A DNA stretch of 18,679 nt, taken from Muribaculum sp. Lineage in GTDB: Bacteria; Bacillota; Clostridia; Lachnospirales; Lachnospiraceae. How positions within the stretch are numbered: the stretch's first letter is position 1; every line of letters begins with the position of its first letter. Shown one piece after another: positions 1-7,799 of the stretch. The stretch lies in assembly GCA_023663505.1 (NCBI GenBank), contig JAMPHH010000062.1, positions 1 through 18,679 on the forward strand, given 5' to 3'. Below the pieces are notes generated by a model. The model saw only the letters and a list, made by a program, of their open reading frames with translations. It did not search any database and was not told the DNA's origin. The translations under genes were made by a program, and so were the position numbers.

Positions 1-66
1 AGCAGAGCTGTTAAAATCAACACCCGTCTCATAAATAGCCTTGTATATTTTCATCTGATAATTCAC
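1..66 (-). CDS. Possible 5' end of an unidentified gene running off the left edge
   Basis: The minus strand is open from a GTG at 66 (or an ATG at 54) to the window edge. It reads MKIYKAIYETGVDFNSSA from the ATG. An in-frame TAG lies upstream at about 85-87, so the reading frame must start in this stretch. AGG six bases before the GTG could serve as a ribosome binding site. Only about 20 residues are visible and I do not recognise them, so the call rests on an open frame and plausible composition. It could be chance. Confidence 0.25.
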   Translation of the reverse strand, partial: MNYQMKIYKAIYETGVDFNSSA

Positions 67-108
67 AAGGAACCTGTCAACCTTCTAATGTCAGATCGAC
101 AAAAGAAT

Positions 109-490
109 TTAGATATTCTGCGTAAGTTCAGGGGAAATACCATACCTGCGACACTGCTCGTTCAAATAGCTTTCATCGGAGAGCATGGGGATCTTATCCA
201 CCTCGCCGGCCTCGATCAGCTTCTGCGTGAGGGTAATCATTATCTGAACGCCCTCCTGATGTCCTTCCCTGATGTCCCTGTTTATACTTCTTGTTCAGTA
301 ATTCCTCGAATCGCATATACTTTTGCTCCCATTCCCGGCTTTTCTTGATGGCGGTTACCCTTTGATGGATGTGGCGGACGTTGTCGTCCTGCTTCATGGC
401 ACATTCATCGGTGCTGTTCTCCACATACTCCAGAAAATGCACCAGCTCATTTATATTATTCGTAAAATTATTATAATAGCGAGAGGATAT
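109..490 (-). pseudogene. Frameshifted C-terminal remnant of a PD-(D/E)XK (Rpn-family) transposase/nuclease
   Basis: On the minus strand, residues reading NELVHFLEYVENSTDE, then KKSREWEQKYMRFEELL, then a Gln/Gly/His/Glu-rich repeat, match the usual C-terminal part of Rpn-type PD-(D/E)XK transposases. These end in EG..EG repeats followed by an amphipathic tail. The frame breaks in that repeat. Removing one base from the CCC at 267-269 (plus strand) restores QGHQEGHQEGVQIMITLTQK and a tail ending SYLNEQCRRYGISPELTQNI with a stop at 109-111. The nuclease domain that should precede it is absent: upstream of about 490 the sequence is AT-rich and looks unrelated. The gene is therefore both 5'-truncated and frameshifted. 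The left limit is the stop codon; the right limit is approximate. The family assignment is by recognition, without a search. Confidence 0.6.
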
Positions 491-522
491 TTTGGCAAGA
501 AGAAAAAGTGAAAGTAAGGATT

Positions 523-546
523 GATTTTTATACTGATTTTTATACT
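523..546. repeat. Tandem direct repeat of a 12-mer
   Basis: GATTTTTATACT occurs twice head-to-tail (523-534 and 535-546) in the AT-rich leader between the transposase remnant and the LytM-domain gene. The TATACT ends resemble -10 boxes, but no well-spaced -35 hexamer is evident. The rest of 491-668 shows nothing further except the purine-rich ribosome binding region before 669. Confidence 0.6.
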
Positions 547-668
547 TACATTTTTTGTATAAAACTTTCCCTTTCGGCAAAAATAGAAGTGAAGATTACA
601 TGTAGAAGGATAAAGCAGGAGAGAACGCTAAGCAGTAAGAAAGTAAAACAGAAAGGGAAAGAAAAGGT

Positions 669-1637
669 ATGAAAAGGAATAGACGCGACAGCATTAAAAA
701 GGAACGTATTATCATGGTGGCATCCTCGGTGTTTGTGTTGACCGCCCTGACCATGACGGGGCTGTATATGCGGGGGCAGGAGGTCGAGCGGCAGGATGAC
801 GGCTACACGTTGGATTTTACCGCGTTGGGAAATGAGACGGGAGAGAAGCTGAACGGAATCGGAACAGAGCAGGCTAAGAATGCGGGTATAGAAGAACAGG
901 CGGACGTCAATCTGGAGGGTGAGCTGGATTATATGCCCTTGGACGAGGAATTGACTGCGGAGGCGGGCTCTAATCTGGTGGAGATCCCGGGACTTACGGA
1001 CGGCGTGTTGGAAAATAAAGCCAAGGAGAATACAAAAACTTCAGATAAGAAATCTTCTGAGAACAACTCCTCAGATAAAGAGTCATCAGAAGGTGAGGCA
1101 GGTGATCCGGCGTCTGAAAATTCAACGCCTGCGGACGCAAGTGAACAGGCAAATCAGGCTCAGGAGGACAAGAAGCAGGATGACAGCAAGGAATCCAAAA
1201 GCAAGCAGGCGGCTGTTTCGCTCAGCTATAATGAGGAGCAGGGCTTGACCAAGCCTGTGAACGGCGAGATCCTTTTGCCTTACAGCATGGATGGGAGCAT
1301 TTATTTTGCGACCTTGGATCAGTACAAGTATAATCCCGCCACGCTCTTTGCGGCAGAGGAGGGCGATGATGTGGTGGCGTGCGCAGCAGGCAAAATTACG
1401 AATGTCTATGAGGACGCCGAGCTGGGACATGTTGTCTGCATGGAATTGGGGAACGGCTATACCGTGACCTACGGACAGCTGGATAATATCAAGGTCAAGA
1501 AGGACAGCTATGTAAAGAGCGGCGAGAAGCTTGGCACGGTGGCGGCGCCTAGCAAATATTACAGTCTGGAGGGCACGAACCTTTATTTCCGGATGGAGAA
1601 GGATGGAGCCCCGATCAACTCGGAGACTTTATTTTAA
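669..1637 (+). CDS. Membrane-anchored degenerate M23/LytM-domain protein, SpoIIQ-like
   Basis: The 322-aa protein starts at an ATG preceded by purine-rich AAAGGGAAAGAAAAGG. Residues 1-12 are basic and about 14-33 form a single membrane segment, with no cleavage or lipobox motif. Residues about 40-190 are a low-complexity Glu/Ser/Lys/Asn linker. Residues about 195-322 have a LytM/M23 fold pattern (KPVNGEILLPY, VVACAAGKITNV, GNGYTVTYGQL, VKSGEKLGTV, LYFRMEKDG). The zinc ligands of active M23 enzymes are missing: the usual YxHL reads YGQL and the usual HLHFE reads LYFRM. The only His of the domain lies in LGHVVCMEL, not in a ligand motif. This architecture fits SpoIIQ-type proteins, which sit in the forespore membrane and bind a partner instead of cutting peptidoglycan, but a vegetative envelope role is equally possible. 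Its stop overlaps the ribosome binding site of the next gene. Confidence 0.75.
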   Translation: MKRNRRDSIKKERIIMVASSVFVLTALTMTGLYMRGQEVERQDDGYTLDFTALGNETGEKLNGIGTEQAKNAGIEEQADVNLEGELDYMPLDEELTAEAGSNLVEIPGLTDGVLENKAKENTKTSDKKSSENNSSDKESSEGEAGDPASENSTPADASEQANQAQEDKKQDDSKESKSKQAAVSLSYNEEQGLTKPVNGEILLPYSMDGSIYFATLDQYKYNPATLFAAEEGDDVVACAAGKITNVYEDAELGHVVCMELGNGYTVTYGQLDNIKVKKDSYVKSGEKLGTVAAPSKYYSLEGTNLYFRMEKDGAPINSETLF

Positions 1638-1647
1638 GGAGCGGCAT

Positions 1648-2814
1648 ATGTATATTGTGGGCGGCAAAATCATGACCATGGCGGGGAAGGAATACGAGGA
1701 GGGAGTGCTTCGTATTCTAAACGGTAAAATTGCCGCCGTGGGCGATAAGCAATCTGTCCCTGTGAAACCGTCAAAGAAGGAAAGAGTGATACAGCTTGAC
1801 GGCGCATGGGTGATGCCGGGGATTATCGAGGCTCATTGTCATATGGGTATCACGGAGGAGAAAAAGGGAATGGAGGGAGACGACTGCAATGAGACAGTCA
1901 ATCCCGTCACTCCCTATCTTCGGGCGGTGGACGCCATCAATACTATGGACGCCGCGTTCGGGGACGCGGTTCGCGCGGGGATTACCGCGGCGATGATCGG
2001 ACCGGGGAGCTCGAACGTGGTGGGAGGGCAATTTGCTCTCTTAAAGACGCATGGCAGGAGGGTGGACGACCTGATCGTCAAGGCTCCGGCGGCGATGAAG
2101 GTGGCTTTTGGGGAGAATCCCAAGGTCAATTATTCGGGACAGGGCATGAGTCCCTCCACCCGCATGGCTACCGCCGCCATGCTTCGCAGGGAGATCTTTG
2201 AGGCAAAGGCATATCTTGCAAGAAAGGAACGTGCGGAGAGAAACAGCGAGGATTTTGAGGAGGATTTTACAAAGGAGTGTTGGATTCCGGTGCTTCGGGG
2301 TGAGATTCCCTTGAAGGCGCATGTGCATCGGGTTGATGATATTTTCACGGCGATACGTATCGCAAAGGAATTTGGACTGTCCATGACCTTGGATCATTGC
2401 TCGGAGGGACATTTGATTGCCGAGGAGCTTGCAGGGGAGGGGTATCCCGCCATCGTTGGTCCCGATCTTGCCAGCCGCAGCAAGATCGAAGTGCAAAATA
2501 TGGCGTTTAAGACGGCGGGCGTTCTGTCGAAGGCAGGGGTGCTGACGGCGATCACCACAGACCACCCGGTCTCCCTAATCCAGTCGCTGCCCATCTGCGC
2601 GGGAATGGCTGTGAAGGCGGGGCTGCCCATGGAGGAGGGGTTGAAGGCGATCACGATCAATCCCGCGACCATCTGTGGCGTGGCGGACAGACTGGGAAGC
2701 CTTGAGGTGGGAAAGGACGGGGACGTGGCGGTCTTTGACGGTAATCCCATGGAGGTATTCACGGAAACCCTATATACAATCATTGACGGTGAAATTGTAT
2801 ATGAAAAGGACTAA
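1648..2814 (+). CDS. Amidohydrolase, imidazolonepropionase-like (COG1228 type)
   Basis: This is a 388-aa metal-dependent hydrolase. The ATG at 1648 was chosen because AAGGAG (1636-1641) sits six bases before it; the longer open frame from 1531 runs inside the previous gene. The N-terminal beta-sandwich strand MYIVGGKIMTM and the C-terminal VADRLGSLEVGKDGDVAVFDGNP plus TIIDGEIVYE are typical of the superfamily. Metal-site candidates are H63 and H65 (EAHCHMG), H225/H227 (KAHVH), H250 (LDHCSEG) and D305 (TTDHP). Similar proteins are annotated as imidazolonepropionase-related, but no histidine-degradation genes are nearby and the substrate is unknown. The gene is almost certainly cotranscribed with the preceding LytM-domain gene, since the ribosome binding site starts inside that gene's stop codon. 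The cytosolic location is inferred from the lack of a signal peptide. Confidence 0.85.
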   Translation: MYIVGGKIMTMAGKEYEEGVLRILNGKIAAVGDKQSVPVKPSKKERVIQLDGAWVMPGIIEAHCHMGITEEKKGMEGDDCNETVNPVTPYLRAVDAINTMDAAFGDAVRAGITAAMIGPGSSNVVGGQFALLKTHGRRVDDLIVKAPAAMKVAFGENPKVNYSGQGMSPSTRMATAAMLRREIFEAKAYLARKERAERNSEDFEEDFTKECWIPVLRGEIPLKAHVHRVDDIFTAIRIAKEFGLSMTLDHCSEGHLIAEELAGEGYPAIVGPDLASRSKIEVQNMAFKTAGVLSKAGVLTAITTDHPVSLIQSLPICAGMAVKAGLPMEEGLKAITINPATICGVADRLGSLEVGKDGDVAVFDGNPMEVFTETLYTIIDGEIVYEKD

Positions 2815-2816
2815 CG

Positions 2817-2851
2817 GTTCATAGCTGAACAACAGTTCATAAGATGAACTG
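2817..2851. repeat. Two adjacent perfect inverted repeats after the amidohydrolase gene
   Basis: GTTCA(2817-2821)/TGAAC(2826-2830) is followed three bases later by CAGTTCAT(2833-2840)/ATGAACTG(2844-2851). The sequence between (CTGAAC-AA-CAGTTC) lets the two hairpins also pair with each other. No T-run follows on the plus strand, so this is not a standard terminator. The AACAGTTCA core resembles elements at 4214-4294 and 11440-11498. Confidence 0.6.
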
Positions 2852-2897
2852 GCACAAAAAGGATTGCTTTGTGGAGAATTCGTGTTAAAATAAAAAT

Positions 2898-4217
2898 ATG
2901 AAGAATAACACGTTGCGGAACAAAATACAATTTCATAGAGCGAGGATCAGGTACACAGTGCTGCCGGTAATTTGTCTGGCGGCATTTCTGTGTGGCGGCT
3001 GTAGCGTTCCCATGGCGGGCGATCAGGGAGCGGGCGGCGAGGTTGTAGGCGCCATGTCAATGGAGAGCACGCCTGTCATCGACTATACGGTGCCACGGCT
3101 TTTTCCCAATGTTTTGGTGGACAGGAACGGATATCGGGTGGAGGGCTCCAAGAGAGCGGTGGTGAAGGGACATAAGCTTCCCGAGAGCTTTCAGCTTGTG
3201 GACGCGCGGACGAAAGCGGTGATATATTCCGCGGAGCTTGAATTAGTAGATTATGATCAGGAGCAGGATTTGTATTCGGCTTATGCTGATTTTAATGAGT
3301 GGACTCAGGCGGGGAGCTATTATTTGGAATGCGAATATGTGGGACGCTCCTATGCGTTCTCGTTGGAGGAGGATCTTTACGAGAGATTTCTAAGTGAGGT
3401 CTGTCAGGAAATGATCGCGGAATGTCGGAGCGGACAGATTTCGATTGCTGATGTCAATCGGATGCTTCTGGCATATGAATGGTATGGGGAGGTCTTTTCG
3501 GACGAAAACGGAGACAGGATTCCGGATATCCTCGAGGCTGTGGCGGATTGGATTGATGTCGCGGGGGAGCAGGAGGCTGGTCTTGGGCAGGAGGCTTCGT
3601 ATGCGGCGCTGCTTGCGAAGTTTAGCTTCCTATACCAGAATTATGACAGGCAGTATGCCACGGAGTGCCTAAGGCGCGCGTCGGTGGTGTTTGAGCAGTC
3701 TCAGGGCGGAATGCAGAAGGACGCGGAATGTTTCTATGCGTTGACGGAGCTGTATCGCGCCACGGGGCTTGATACATACATGAATCAGATCGCGGAGTAC
3801 AGGATGTATTTTGAGGGTCACAGCAATTATACGGAGGAGGACGGCTATTTATATGGCATCATGACCTACATGAATACCAGACAGAATGTGGACGTGGAGC
3901 TTTGTGATATTTTCATGGACGCCGTGATGGGGCAGGGGGAGGCGATCGGAGGGCTGTATCAGGAGATACTGCACCCGCTTACTGCCCGCAATAACGGGAC
4001 GCAGGATCTGCTGCGCCATGCGTCGGAGCTTGCATGCGCCAATTATGTGATGAATAATTATCAGTACAATTATGTGATGGAGGAGTTCCTGCATTACCTT
4101 GGGGGACGCAATCTGCAATCGTTGGATTTCTATGAATTGGAGCCGGAGTACAGGTCACAATATTTGCTCCTTCTGACACAGCTGTCAGCCGTGCAGGGAA
4201 GCACGGATAATCAGTAA
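2898..4217 (+). CDS. Lipoprotein with cellulase-N Ig-like domain and GH9-like domain lacking the catalytic Asp motif
   Basis: The 439-aa protein has a signal peptide (hydrophobic 20-31) and a probable lipid-modified Cys35 in LCGGCS; the Cys at -3 is atypical for a lipobox. Residues about 70-155 match the Ig-like N-terminal domain of GH9 cellulases (VLVDRNGYRVEGSKRAVVKG, AGSYYLECEYVGRSYAF). After it come GH9-like helices: DENGDRIPDILEAV from D202 corresponds to the conserved N-G-IPDILDE segment, FYALTELYRATG to the AAELYRATGD helix, and LHYLGGRN at about 398 to YLLGRNP. The expected WYDAGD stretch before LLAYEWYG is absent, reading ISIADVNRMLLAYEW, and the protein ends before the usual C-terminal catalytic Glu. 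Family knowledge predicts no cellulase activity, so a glycan-binding or structural envelope role is inferred. The ribosome binding site before this ATG is weak. TTGCTT (2864-2869) and TAAAAT (2886-2891) could form a promoter very close to the start. Confidence 0.7.
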   Translation: MKNNTLRNKIQFHRARIRYTVLPVICLAAFLCGGCSVPMAGDQGAGGEVVGAMSMESTPVIDYTVPRLFPNVLVDRNGYRVEGSKRAVVKGHKLPESFQLVDARTKAVIYSAELELVDYDQEQDLYSAYADFNEWTQAGSYYLECEYVGRSYAFSLEEDLYERFLSEVCQEMIAECRSGQISIADVNRMLLAYEWYGEVFSDENGDRIPDILEAVADWIDVAGEQEAGLGQEASYAALLAKFSFLYQNYDRQYATECLRRASVVFEQSQGGMQKDAECFYALTELYRATGLDTYMNQIAEYRMYFEGHSNYTEEDGYLYGIMTYMNTRQNVDVELCDIFMDAVMGQGEAIGGLYQEILHPLTARNNGTQDLLRHASELACANYVMNNYQYNYVMEEFLHYLGGRNLQSLDFYELEPEYRSQYLLLLTQLSAVQGSTDNQ

Positions 4218-4294
4218 CTGTTCAGCGGGGTGTGGATAATCAATAACATTTCGACGGAACACGGAACCGTGATTGATAATATGTAACAATTCAG
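4214..4294. repeat. Intergenic repeat element between the GH9-like gene and ddl
   Basis: The gap opens with GTAACTGTTCAG (4214-4225), overlapping the stop codon of the previous gene, and closes with GTAACAATTCAG (4283-4294). Between them are CACGG-AA-CCGTG (4260-4271) and a flanking ATCAAT(4239-4244)/ATTGAT(4272-4277) pair, so the interior can fold. No T-run follows. The ends resemble the arms of the element at 11440-11498. Confidence 0.55.
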
Positions 4295-4348
4295 TCATAT
4301 GACACCCATAAAGGGCGGATATCATCATAAAAGGGAAGGATATAGAGT

Positions 4349-5377
4349 ATGAATGTAATCGTATTGGCTGGCGGCACCAGCACGGAGAGGGATGTCTCGC
4401 TGATCTCAGGAAGCATGATTTATCGGGCGTTGCGCAGAAAAGGGCACAGGGCGGTTTTGTTAGATGTGTATCTGGGATACGAGGGAGCCACGGAGGATAT
4501 CTTTGAGCGCGACGTGGATTGGGCAAAGGATATTCAGGCGATCGCGGAGCGTAATCCCGATCTGGAGACTGTGAAGGCTATGAGAGCTGACGGGGGAAGG
4601 AGCTTTTTTGGTCCCAATGTGTTGGAGCTTTGTCAAAGGGCAGATGCCGTATTCATGGCGCTCCATGGCGCAAACGGCGAGGACGGCAAGATACAGGCGT
4701 GCTTTGAGCTGTTGGGGATTCCATACACGGGCACGGATTTTGTGAGCTCCGCCATGGCAATGGATAAAGGGATTACGAAGGATATCTTCACCGCTCATGG
4801 GATTCCGACGCCCGAGGGCTTTCGATTGAGGAAAGAGGAGCAGGGAAGCGGGGCAGGAAAGATACCGCCTTTCCCGTGTATTGTGAAGGCATGTCACGGC
4901 GGCTCCAGTGTGGGGGTGTCCATCGCCATGAATGAGACGGAATATGACAGGGCGTTGTTGGAGGCTTTCCGTTATGATGACGAGGTGATCGTGGAGCAGT
5001 ACATAGCAGGCAGGGAGTTCTCGGTGGGGGTTATGGGCGGAAAGGCATTGCCGGTGATCGAGATTGCGCCTAAGCAGGGCTTTTATGATTATAAGAATAA
5101 ATATCAGGCGGGCAGCACCGTGGAGACTTGTCCTGCGCAGCTTGACGGCGAGACGACGGAGAAGATGCAGGAGATTGCGGAGAGGGTATTTGCGGCGCTT
5201 CGGATGAAAAGCTATGCCAGAATGGATTTTATGATGAGTGAGACAGGGGAGCTCTATTGCTTGGAGGCGAACACCTTGCCGGGCATGACCCCGACGTCCC
5301 TGCTGCCCCAAGAGGCGGCGGCTGTGGATATGAGCTTTGAGGAGCTGTGCGAGAGGATTCTGGGTGACGCAAGATGA
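4349..5377 (+). CDS. ddl: D-alanine--D-alanine ligase
   Basis: The 342-aa ATP-grasp ligase joins two D-Ala to give D-Ala-D-Ala for peptidoglycan, in the cytosol. The N-terminal VLAGGTSTERDVSLISG is the Ddl nucleotide/substrate-domain signature. HGANGED is at residues 106-112, the ATP-grasp KACHGGSSVGVS starts at K180, GREFSVGVMGG follows, and the metal-binding E306-A-N308 precedes TLPGMTPTS. FYDYKNKYQAGST, with Tyr in the second-subsite loop, fits a D-Ala-D-Ala enzyme rather than a D-Ala-D-Lac ligase. Length is slightly above that of the short E. coli DdlB type, because of a longer N-terminal insert around residues 45-85. The ATG has GAAGGA upstream. The gene is followed nine bases later by murF, the next user of its product, so an operon is very likely. 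Confidence 0.95.
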   Translation: MNVIVLAGGTSTERDVSLISGSMIYRALRRKGHRAVLLDVYLGYEGATEDIFERDVDWAKDIQAIAERNPDLETVKAMRADGGRSFFGPNVLELCQRADAVFMALHGANGEDGKIQACFELLGIPYTGTDFVSSAMAMDKGITKDIFTAHGIPTPEGFRLRKEEQGSGAGKIPPFPCIVKACHGGSSVGVSIAMNETEYDRALLEAFRYDDEVIVEQYIAGREFSVGVMGGKALPVIEIAPKQGFYDYKNKYQAGSTVETCPAQLDGETTEKMQEIAERVFAALRMKSYARMDFMMSETGELYCLEANTLPGMTPTSLLPQEAAAVDMSFEELCERILGDAR

Positions 5378-5386
5378 TAGAAAGGT

Positions 5387-6847
5387 ATGGTTATTAGCAT
5401 GGATTTGAGTATCGGTGAGATTGCGAGAGCCTGTGGGGGGCAGTTGGTCACGGTAGGGCAGGCGAGTAAGGAAGACCTCTGTGTGGACAGCGTGGTGTTG
5501 GATTCAAGGAGGGTGACGGCGGGGGGCGTGTTTGTCGCCACCGTGGGAGAGAGGGTGGACGGACATAGCTTTATCCCGCAGGTGTTCGCGGCGGGAGCCG
5601 TGCTTGTGGTGACGGAGAAGCCGCCCGAGCAGGTGGAGAGGGAGTGTGATGTTCCGGCAGCGGAATGGGGGAGCTACGTTCTCGTGGAAAGCTCTTTTCA
5701 GGCGTTAAAGGATATCGCCCGATATTACCGCGAGAAGTTAAGCCTTCCCATTATAGGCATCACGGGGAGCGTGGGCAAGACGAGCACCAAGGAGTTTATC
5801 GCCGGAGTGTTGGCTGAGAAATATCGGGTGCTAAAGACGGAGGGGAACTTTAACAACGAGGTGGGAGTGCCCTTGACGCTTCTGCGAATCCGCGGGGAGC
5901 ATGAGGTGGCGGTGGTGGAAATGGGCATCAGCGACTTTGGTGAGATGCACAGGTTGAGCGAGATGGCAAGACCTGACATATGTGTCATTACAAATATCGG
6001 GCAGTGTCACTTGGAGAATTTGAAGTCCAGAGAGGGAATTTTAAAGGCTAAGACAGAGATTTTTGACTTTATGGCTGAGGGCGGCGAGGTGTGTCTAAAC
6101 GGCGAGGACGATATGCTGCGCGCGGTGACACAGGTTAGAGGTAAGGCGACGCATTTCTTCGGCTTGGGCGGATATGACGGTGAGGAGGTATATGCTGACA
6201 GTATTGTCAGTAAGGGCTTATGGGGCAGCGAAGCCCTGATAAATACGGAATCAGGGAGCTTTCAGGTAGAGATTCCCCTGCCGGGCAGACATATGGTGCT
6301 CAACGCGGCAGCGGCGGCTTGCGTTGCAGGGCTGCTTGATTTGACGGAGGCTCAGATTCAGGAGGGGCTTGGCAAGCTTCAGGCTGTCGGCGGGCGAAAT
6401 CATTTACTCCGTCTGTCTGACTACACGGTGATAGATGACTGCTACAATGCCAATCCGGTGTCTATGCGGGCGGCGCTCGACCTGCTTGCAATGGCGGATA
6501 CATACAGGGTGGCGATTCTTGGGGATATGTTTGAACTGGGGGAGGACTCGGACGCCATGCATCTCCGGACGGGCGCATATGCGGCAGCGTCCGGCGCGGA
6601 TTGCATTATCTGCGTGGGAGAGAATGCCCGACATATGTACGAGGGGGCGGTGGGCGCCTGCGAGACGGTTGATATGGAGTCAAGGTCCGCCCGCGGACAG
6701 AAGGTAATGTACTTTGCGGACAGACAGGGCTTGTTAGATTGCCTGAAAAGTCAAAAAAAGACACTGCTTCCTTGCGGCTGCACGATTCTTGTCAAGGCTT
6801 CCCACGGCATGGACTTCGCGGAGGTGGTGGAGTATTTAAAAGCGTAA
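5387..6847 (+). CDS. murF: UDP-N-acetylmuramoyl-tripeptide--D-alanyl-D-alanine ligase
   Basis: This Mur ligase (486 aa from this ATG) adds D-Ala-D-Ala to UDP-MurNAc-tripeptide, the last cytoplasmic step of the muropeptide precursor. The N-terminal domain has LDSRRVTAGGVFVATVGERVDGHSFI, the Mur substrate-binding pattern. The P-loop GITGSVGKTSTKEFI is at about residues 125-139. Then come TEGNFNNEVGVPLTLL, VVEMGISDFGEM, NIGQCHLENL, the DDCYNANPVSMRAAL segment and AILGDMFELGE, all typical of MurF. The start is ambiguous: AAAGG is only one base before the ATG at 5387 but 13 bases before an in-frame ATG at 5399 (MDLSIGEIARACGG), which looks like the family's usual first strand. The gene follows ddl, which supplies its substrate. 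Confidence 0.94.
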   Translation: MVISMDLSIGEIARACGGQLVTVGQASKEDLCVDSVVLDSRRVTAGGVFVATVGERVDGHSFIPQVFAAGAVLVVTEKPPEQVERECDVPAAEWGSYVLVESSFQALKDIARYYREKLSLPIIGITGSVGKTSTKEFIAGVLAEKYRVLKTEGNFNNEVGVPLTLLRIRGEHEVAVVEMGISDFGEMHRLSEMARPDICVITNIGQCHLENLKSREGILKAKTEIFDFMAEGGEVCLNGEDDMLRAVTQVRGKATHFFGLGGYDGEEVYADSIVSKGLWGSEALINTESGSFQVEIPLPGRHMVLNAAAAACVAGLLDLTEAQIQEGLGKLQAVGGRNHLLRLSDYTVIDDCYNANPVSMRAALDLLAMADTYRVAILGDMFELGEDSDAMHLRTGAYAAASGADCIICVGENARHMYEGAVGACETVDMESRSARGQKVMYFADRQGLLDCLKSQKKTLLPCGCTILVKASHGMDFAEVVEYLKA

Positions 6848-6902
6848 CCCTCTTTTTAGAATTGTGCAGCAATTAAAAATAAACTTTGTGGAGGTGATTG
6901 TT

Positions 6903-7022
6903 ATGTCAATGAAGGACACAAGATTTGAGATTTTGGAAAAGGAAAGCCAATCATTACAAAATAACAGTGGGAACGCTTCTCCCAAAGGGGAGAAGAATTT
7001 AAGGTCAACGTTCCTGCTGTGA
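6903..7022 (+). CDS. Small 39-aa ORF with a strong ribosome binding site, function unknown
   Basis: An ATG at 6903 follows GGAGGTGATTGTT, one of the best Shine-Dalgarno sites in the window. The frame encodes MSMKDTRFEILEKESQSLQ and then a polar tail, ending in TGA at 7020-7022. I do not recognise it. The N-terminal half looks like a genuine charged helix, while the last ten or so residues run over the hairpin at 6976-6995 and overlap the 3' end of the convergent plsC by 18 bases. It could be a real small protein, or the surviving start of a longer gene cut off by rearrangement. It is not part of murF, which ends 55 bases upstream. Confidence 0.5.
   Translation: MSMKDTRFEILEKESQSLQNNSGNASPKGEKNLRSTFLL
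6976..6995 (-). terminator. Hairpin just downstream of plsC, possible terminator
   Basis: CTTCTCCC (6976-6983) and GGGAGAAG (6988-6995) form a perfect 8-bp stem with a 4-base loop, nine bases past the plsC stop on the minus strand. The T-run expected of an intrinsic terminator is poor on both strands (AATTT on the plus side), so termination is uncertain. The hairpin also lies inside the 39-aa ORF. Confidence 0.4.
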
Positions 7023-7757
7023 CTCCAACAGCTTCTTGTTCTTTCGATAAGTTTCCATGATGATGGAGCTTACATGATCTCCAATGCTTTTTCTGGCGGT
7101 TTTGTCCAAGTCCTTCAGATAGATTGGTTCGCAATACTCGATGATGACATTTGCCTTTTTGATCTTGGGAAGATGATCCTCAAAGATGGCAGCGGTATTC
7201 ACCAAGCTGATGGGAACGATCGGCACGTTTCCCTTCTCAGCGATCTTAAAGCTGCCGTCGTGGAAGGGAAGGAGCGTGTCGGGCTCGCGGTTGCGGGTGC
7301 CTTCTGGAAAAATAGTGATGGAGATGCCGTTTTGCACCTTTTCCACAGCGGTGAGAATGGTTTTTAATCCCTCCTTGATGTTGTCCCTGTCCAGAAAGAG
7401 ACAGTGCAGATTGCGCATCCAGTCCCGAAGCAGGGGGTATCGCAGCATTTCCTTCTTGGCGATATAGCCCGTGGGTCTGGGAACCCGCACATAGGTCAAC
7501 AGCACGTCAAAATAACTGCGGTGATTGCCCACATAGAGAACCGCCGTATCCTTGGGAATTCGCTCCTCGCCGATGACAGTCACCTTTGCGCCGGTGACGC
7601 GTATGATCAGGCGAAACGCCCAATTCACGATGGCAAGGGAGCTGCGGCTTTTCAGATCGGGATTCTTGAGGCCGATCAGCCATTCCACTATCAACAACGG
7701 ACTTCCGAGAACCAGAAATCCGAATAAAACAATCACCACTATAACTAAGCGTATCAT
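7005..7757 (-). CDS. plsC: 1-acyl-sn-glycerol-3-phosphate acyltransferase
   Basis: This 250-aa membrane acyltransferase adds the second acyl chain to lysophosphatidic acid in phospholipid synthesis. It starts MIRLVIVVIVLFGFLVLG, a membrane segment, followed by the catalytic H79-x4-D84 in NHRSYFD. IAKKEMLRYPLL and FLDRDN follow, then the substrate-binding FPEGTR (150-155) and VPIVPISLVNT. The start at 7757 is preferred because AGG lies six bases upstream in GCGAGGTAGCT. The longer open frame from 7835 only adds residues encoded by the repeat element upstream. The gene is divergent from the PrcB-domain lipoprotein gene and shares with it the 208-bp repeat-bearing spacer. The nearby SCP2, ACP and acyl-ligase genes also deal with acyl chains, but whether PlsC works with them is inference. 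Confidence 0.9.
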   Translation of the reverse strand: MIRLVIVVIVLFGFLVLGSPLLIVEWLIGLKNPDLKSRSSLAIVNWAFRLIIRVTGAKVTVIGEERIPKDTAVLYVGNHRSYFDVLLTYVRVPRPTGYIAKKEMLRYPLLRDWMRNLHCLFLDRDNIKEGLKTILTAVEKVQNGISITIFPEGTRNREPDTLLPFHDGSFKIAEKGNVPIVPISLVNTAAIFEDHLPKIKKANVIIEYCEPIYLKDLDKTARKSIGDHVSSIIMETYRKNKKLLESQQER

Positions 7758-7799
7758 AGCTACCTCGCTTTCACATACGATATAGATGAGCGTCAGACC

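Noticed and set aside
1531..1647. Upstream extension of the amidohydrolase frame
   Set aside because: It overlaps the LytM-domain coding sequence in another frame and a strong ribosome binding site sits right before 1648.
2817..2851. Intrinsic terminator after the amidohydrolase gene
   Set aside because: The two hairpins are perfect but no T-run follows on the plus strand.
4460..5311. Minus-strand open frame opposite ddl
   Set aside because: Antisense shadow; ddl carries all its signature motifs.
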